Shown: piece by piece, positions 5,378 through 6,116 of the stretch
Layout: every line of letters begins with the position of its first letter
How positions within the stretch are numbered: position 1 is the first letter of the stretch
DNA from: Calditrichota bacterium
GTDB lineage: Bacteria; Zhuqueibacterota; Zhuqueibacteria; Residuimicrobiales; Krinioviventaceae
NCBI GenBank assembly: GCA_003818595.1
Contig: RPQV01000224.1
Coordinates: 1 to 6,116 of the forward strand
Reading direction: 5' to 3'
DNA: 6,116 nucleotides
The notes under the pieces: generated by a model
What the model was told of the DNA's origin: nothing
Databases searched by the model: none
The model's input: only the letters and a program-made list of their open reading frames with translations
Position numbers and translations under genes: made by a program

Positions 5378-5411
5378 CTATCGCGTCGGGTTTAACGCTT
5401 ATTCGTTAGGC
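5352..5411 (-). repeat. attC: Probable integron attC site (60 bases)
   Basis: On the minus strand the element begins GCCTAAC (5411-5405, RYYYAAC) and ends GTTGGAC (5358-5352, GTTRRRY). Inside, GCGTT (5398-5394) pairs with AACGC (5366-5362), and CCGACGC pairs perfectly with GCGTCGG (5389-5383 with 5378-5372) around a four-base loop. Internal mismatches lie between the two arms. The order of boxes and the 60-base length match classical 59-base elements, the sites where integron integrase inserts gene cassettes. Boxes and arms read acceptably in either direction. Minus orientation is preferred because the L7/L12-like gene stops 15 bases before the first box, the usual cassette layout. No integrase gene is in the window. 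Confidence 0.75.
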
Positions 5412-5426
5412 AATAAGTCTCTCTTG

Positions 5427-6116
5427 CTACACATGGGCAGAGATATGAAAGACGAAGCCTCCTTCGAACAACTGCTGCCTGAGCGATTCCACATCACCCA
5501 GGTAGACGACTGCGACAGTCTTCGGAAGACCTTCCACTACTGCTTTTGCCTCGGCGAGGCCCATGTCCGTGATATCCCTGAGCACCTTGATGCCGACGAT
5601 CTTACGGTCCCTCGCAACTCGTTCGAGATGAATGTCCCAAGTCATTCCAGGCAGGCTGCCTGCGAGCAATTCTGTCGACTGTCCGGTGATAGAATAGCGC
5701 ACAGGATGTATAAGGTGTTCATAGAATGCGTCGGACAGTGAATACACCTCAACGACTGAGTAGTCCCCGGTTTCCCTCCAGTCGAGGGAAACGTAGAACC
5801 GAATGAAATCAACCGCGTCGTTTTGCGACTCGAATAACCCATGCGCGTTCAACCGGGCGTGATAGTCGGCGAAAAGCGTGCCCGCTTCATCAGTACCGTG
5901 CCAGCGCGGAAAGCACATGCAGTCGCACAACGCTGAGAAGTACCCTTTCGGATACCATGACGGCTCGAAGCCAAGCCTCACCGACTGTGGAGGCGCCTGA
6001 CCGGTTTCCTCGGTCAACCGCACCCAGAGAATCTCCCAGTCCTTGGGTTCTCCCAAGGTCAAGTAGACATCACGTGCGTCCTGGATAGATAGCAGCAAGT
6101 GCTCTTCTTGCACTCC
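5427..6116 (-). CDS. Protein with ribosomal L7/L12-like C-terminal domain (5' end possibly outside window)
   Basis: About 229 codons are open to the window edge. A GTG at 6113 is a possible start, but the frame continues past the edge, so treat it as 5' partial. The N-terminal two-thirds hold a conserved block with LGFEPSWYPKGYFSALCDCM (47-66), then FPRWHGTDEAG and LNAHGLFESQNDA (counted from the GTG). The C-terminal segment (about 171-224) reads KIVGIKVLRDITDMGLAEAK, then GLPKTV and LFEGGFVFHI, which is the fold signature of the L7/L12 C-terminal domain. It is not ribosomal L7/L12 itself, which is about 120 aa with a different N-terminus. Function is unknown; the domain may mimic the factor-binding part of the ribosomal stalk. 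It ends just before the attC-like site, as a cassette gene would. Composition is GC-richer than the operon to its left. Confidence 0.8.
   Translation of the reverse strand, partial: GVQEEHLLLSIQDARDVYLTLGEPKDWEILWVRLTEETGQAPPQSVRLGFEPSWYPKGYFSALCDCMCFPRWHGTDEAGTLFADYHARLNAHGLFESQNDAVDFIRFYVSLDWRETGDYSVVEVYSLSDAFYEHLIHPVRYSITGQSTELLAGSLPGMTWDIHLERVARDRKIVGIKVLRDITDMGLAEAKAVVEGLPKTVAVVYLGDVESLRQQLFEGGFVFHISAHV

Noticed and set aside
5047..5409. A 120-codon + strand frame ending inside the attC-like element.
   Set aside because: It is Ser/Arg/His-rich with no recognisable motif, reads straight through the palindrome and opposes a more protein-like minus frame. It looks like a shadow.
1..6116. 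CRISPR array, insertion sequence or integrase gene.
   Set aside because: There are no regularly spaced repeats, no transposase motifs and no tyrosine-recombinase motifs in any frame examined.

Overview
The window looks like bacterial chromosome (genetic code 11, Shine-Dalgarno starts). It falls into a rightward-transcribed block of ordinary genes (1-3641) and a leftward-transcribed accessory block (about 3756-6116). Nothing fixes the taxon. The mix of an ABC-F factor, a DeoC aldolase, a GH130 mannoside phosphorylase-like enzyme and a possible integron cassette array suggests a free-living environmental bacterium with complex-carbohydrate metabolism.

Left block, + strand. The 3' part of an ABC-F ATPase gene (1-1056) comes first, then a 342-base gene-free stretch with degenerate TAATCC/GGATTA phrases and a distant imperfect inverted repeat. 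Next are deoC (1399-2151), a GH130-family enzyme (2229-3215), a terminator-like region with two mutually exclusive hairpins, and a small tandem SH3-like protein (3276-3641). DeoC (deoxyribose 5-phosphate cleavage) and GH130 (probable phosphorolysis of beta-mannosides) both feed sugar phosphates to central metabolism. Their 77-base spacing and same strand allow co-expression, but they are not tightly coupled.

Right block, - strand. Read leftward from the right edge: a partial gene for a protein with a ribosomal L7/L12-like C-terminal domain (6116-5427); a 60-base element with the layout of an integron attC site (5411-5352), starting 15 bases after that gene's stop; a decayed reading frame with two in-frame TGA codons (about 5377-4883); a good sigma-70-type promoter overlapped by an inverted repeat (4840-4879); and a compact three-gene operon (4796-3845). 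The operon encodes a 169-aa conserved hypothetical, a short DUF4258-like protein and a 71-aa partner. Both small genes use TTG starts and they overlap by 4 bases. The last stop codon lies inside a GTTTAAC sequence that begins a second, weaker attC-like palindrome (3850-3756).

The operon is visibly AT-richer than the genes on either side, as expected for acquired DNA. My main inference is that about 3756-6116 is part of an integron-type cassette array read on the minus strand, holding a toxin-antitoxin-like module with its own promoter. The attC call at 5352-5411 is fairly strong on sequence and position. The second site and the toxin-antitoxin role are tentative. No integrase gene, tRNA, rRNA, CRISPR array or insertion sequence was seen.
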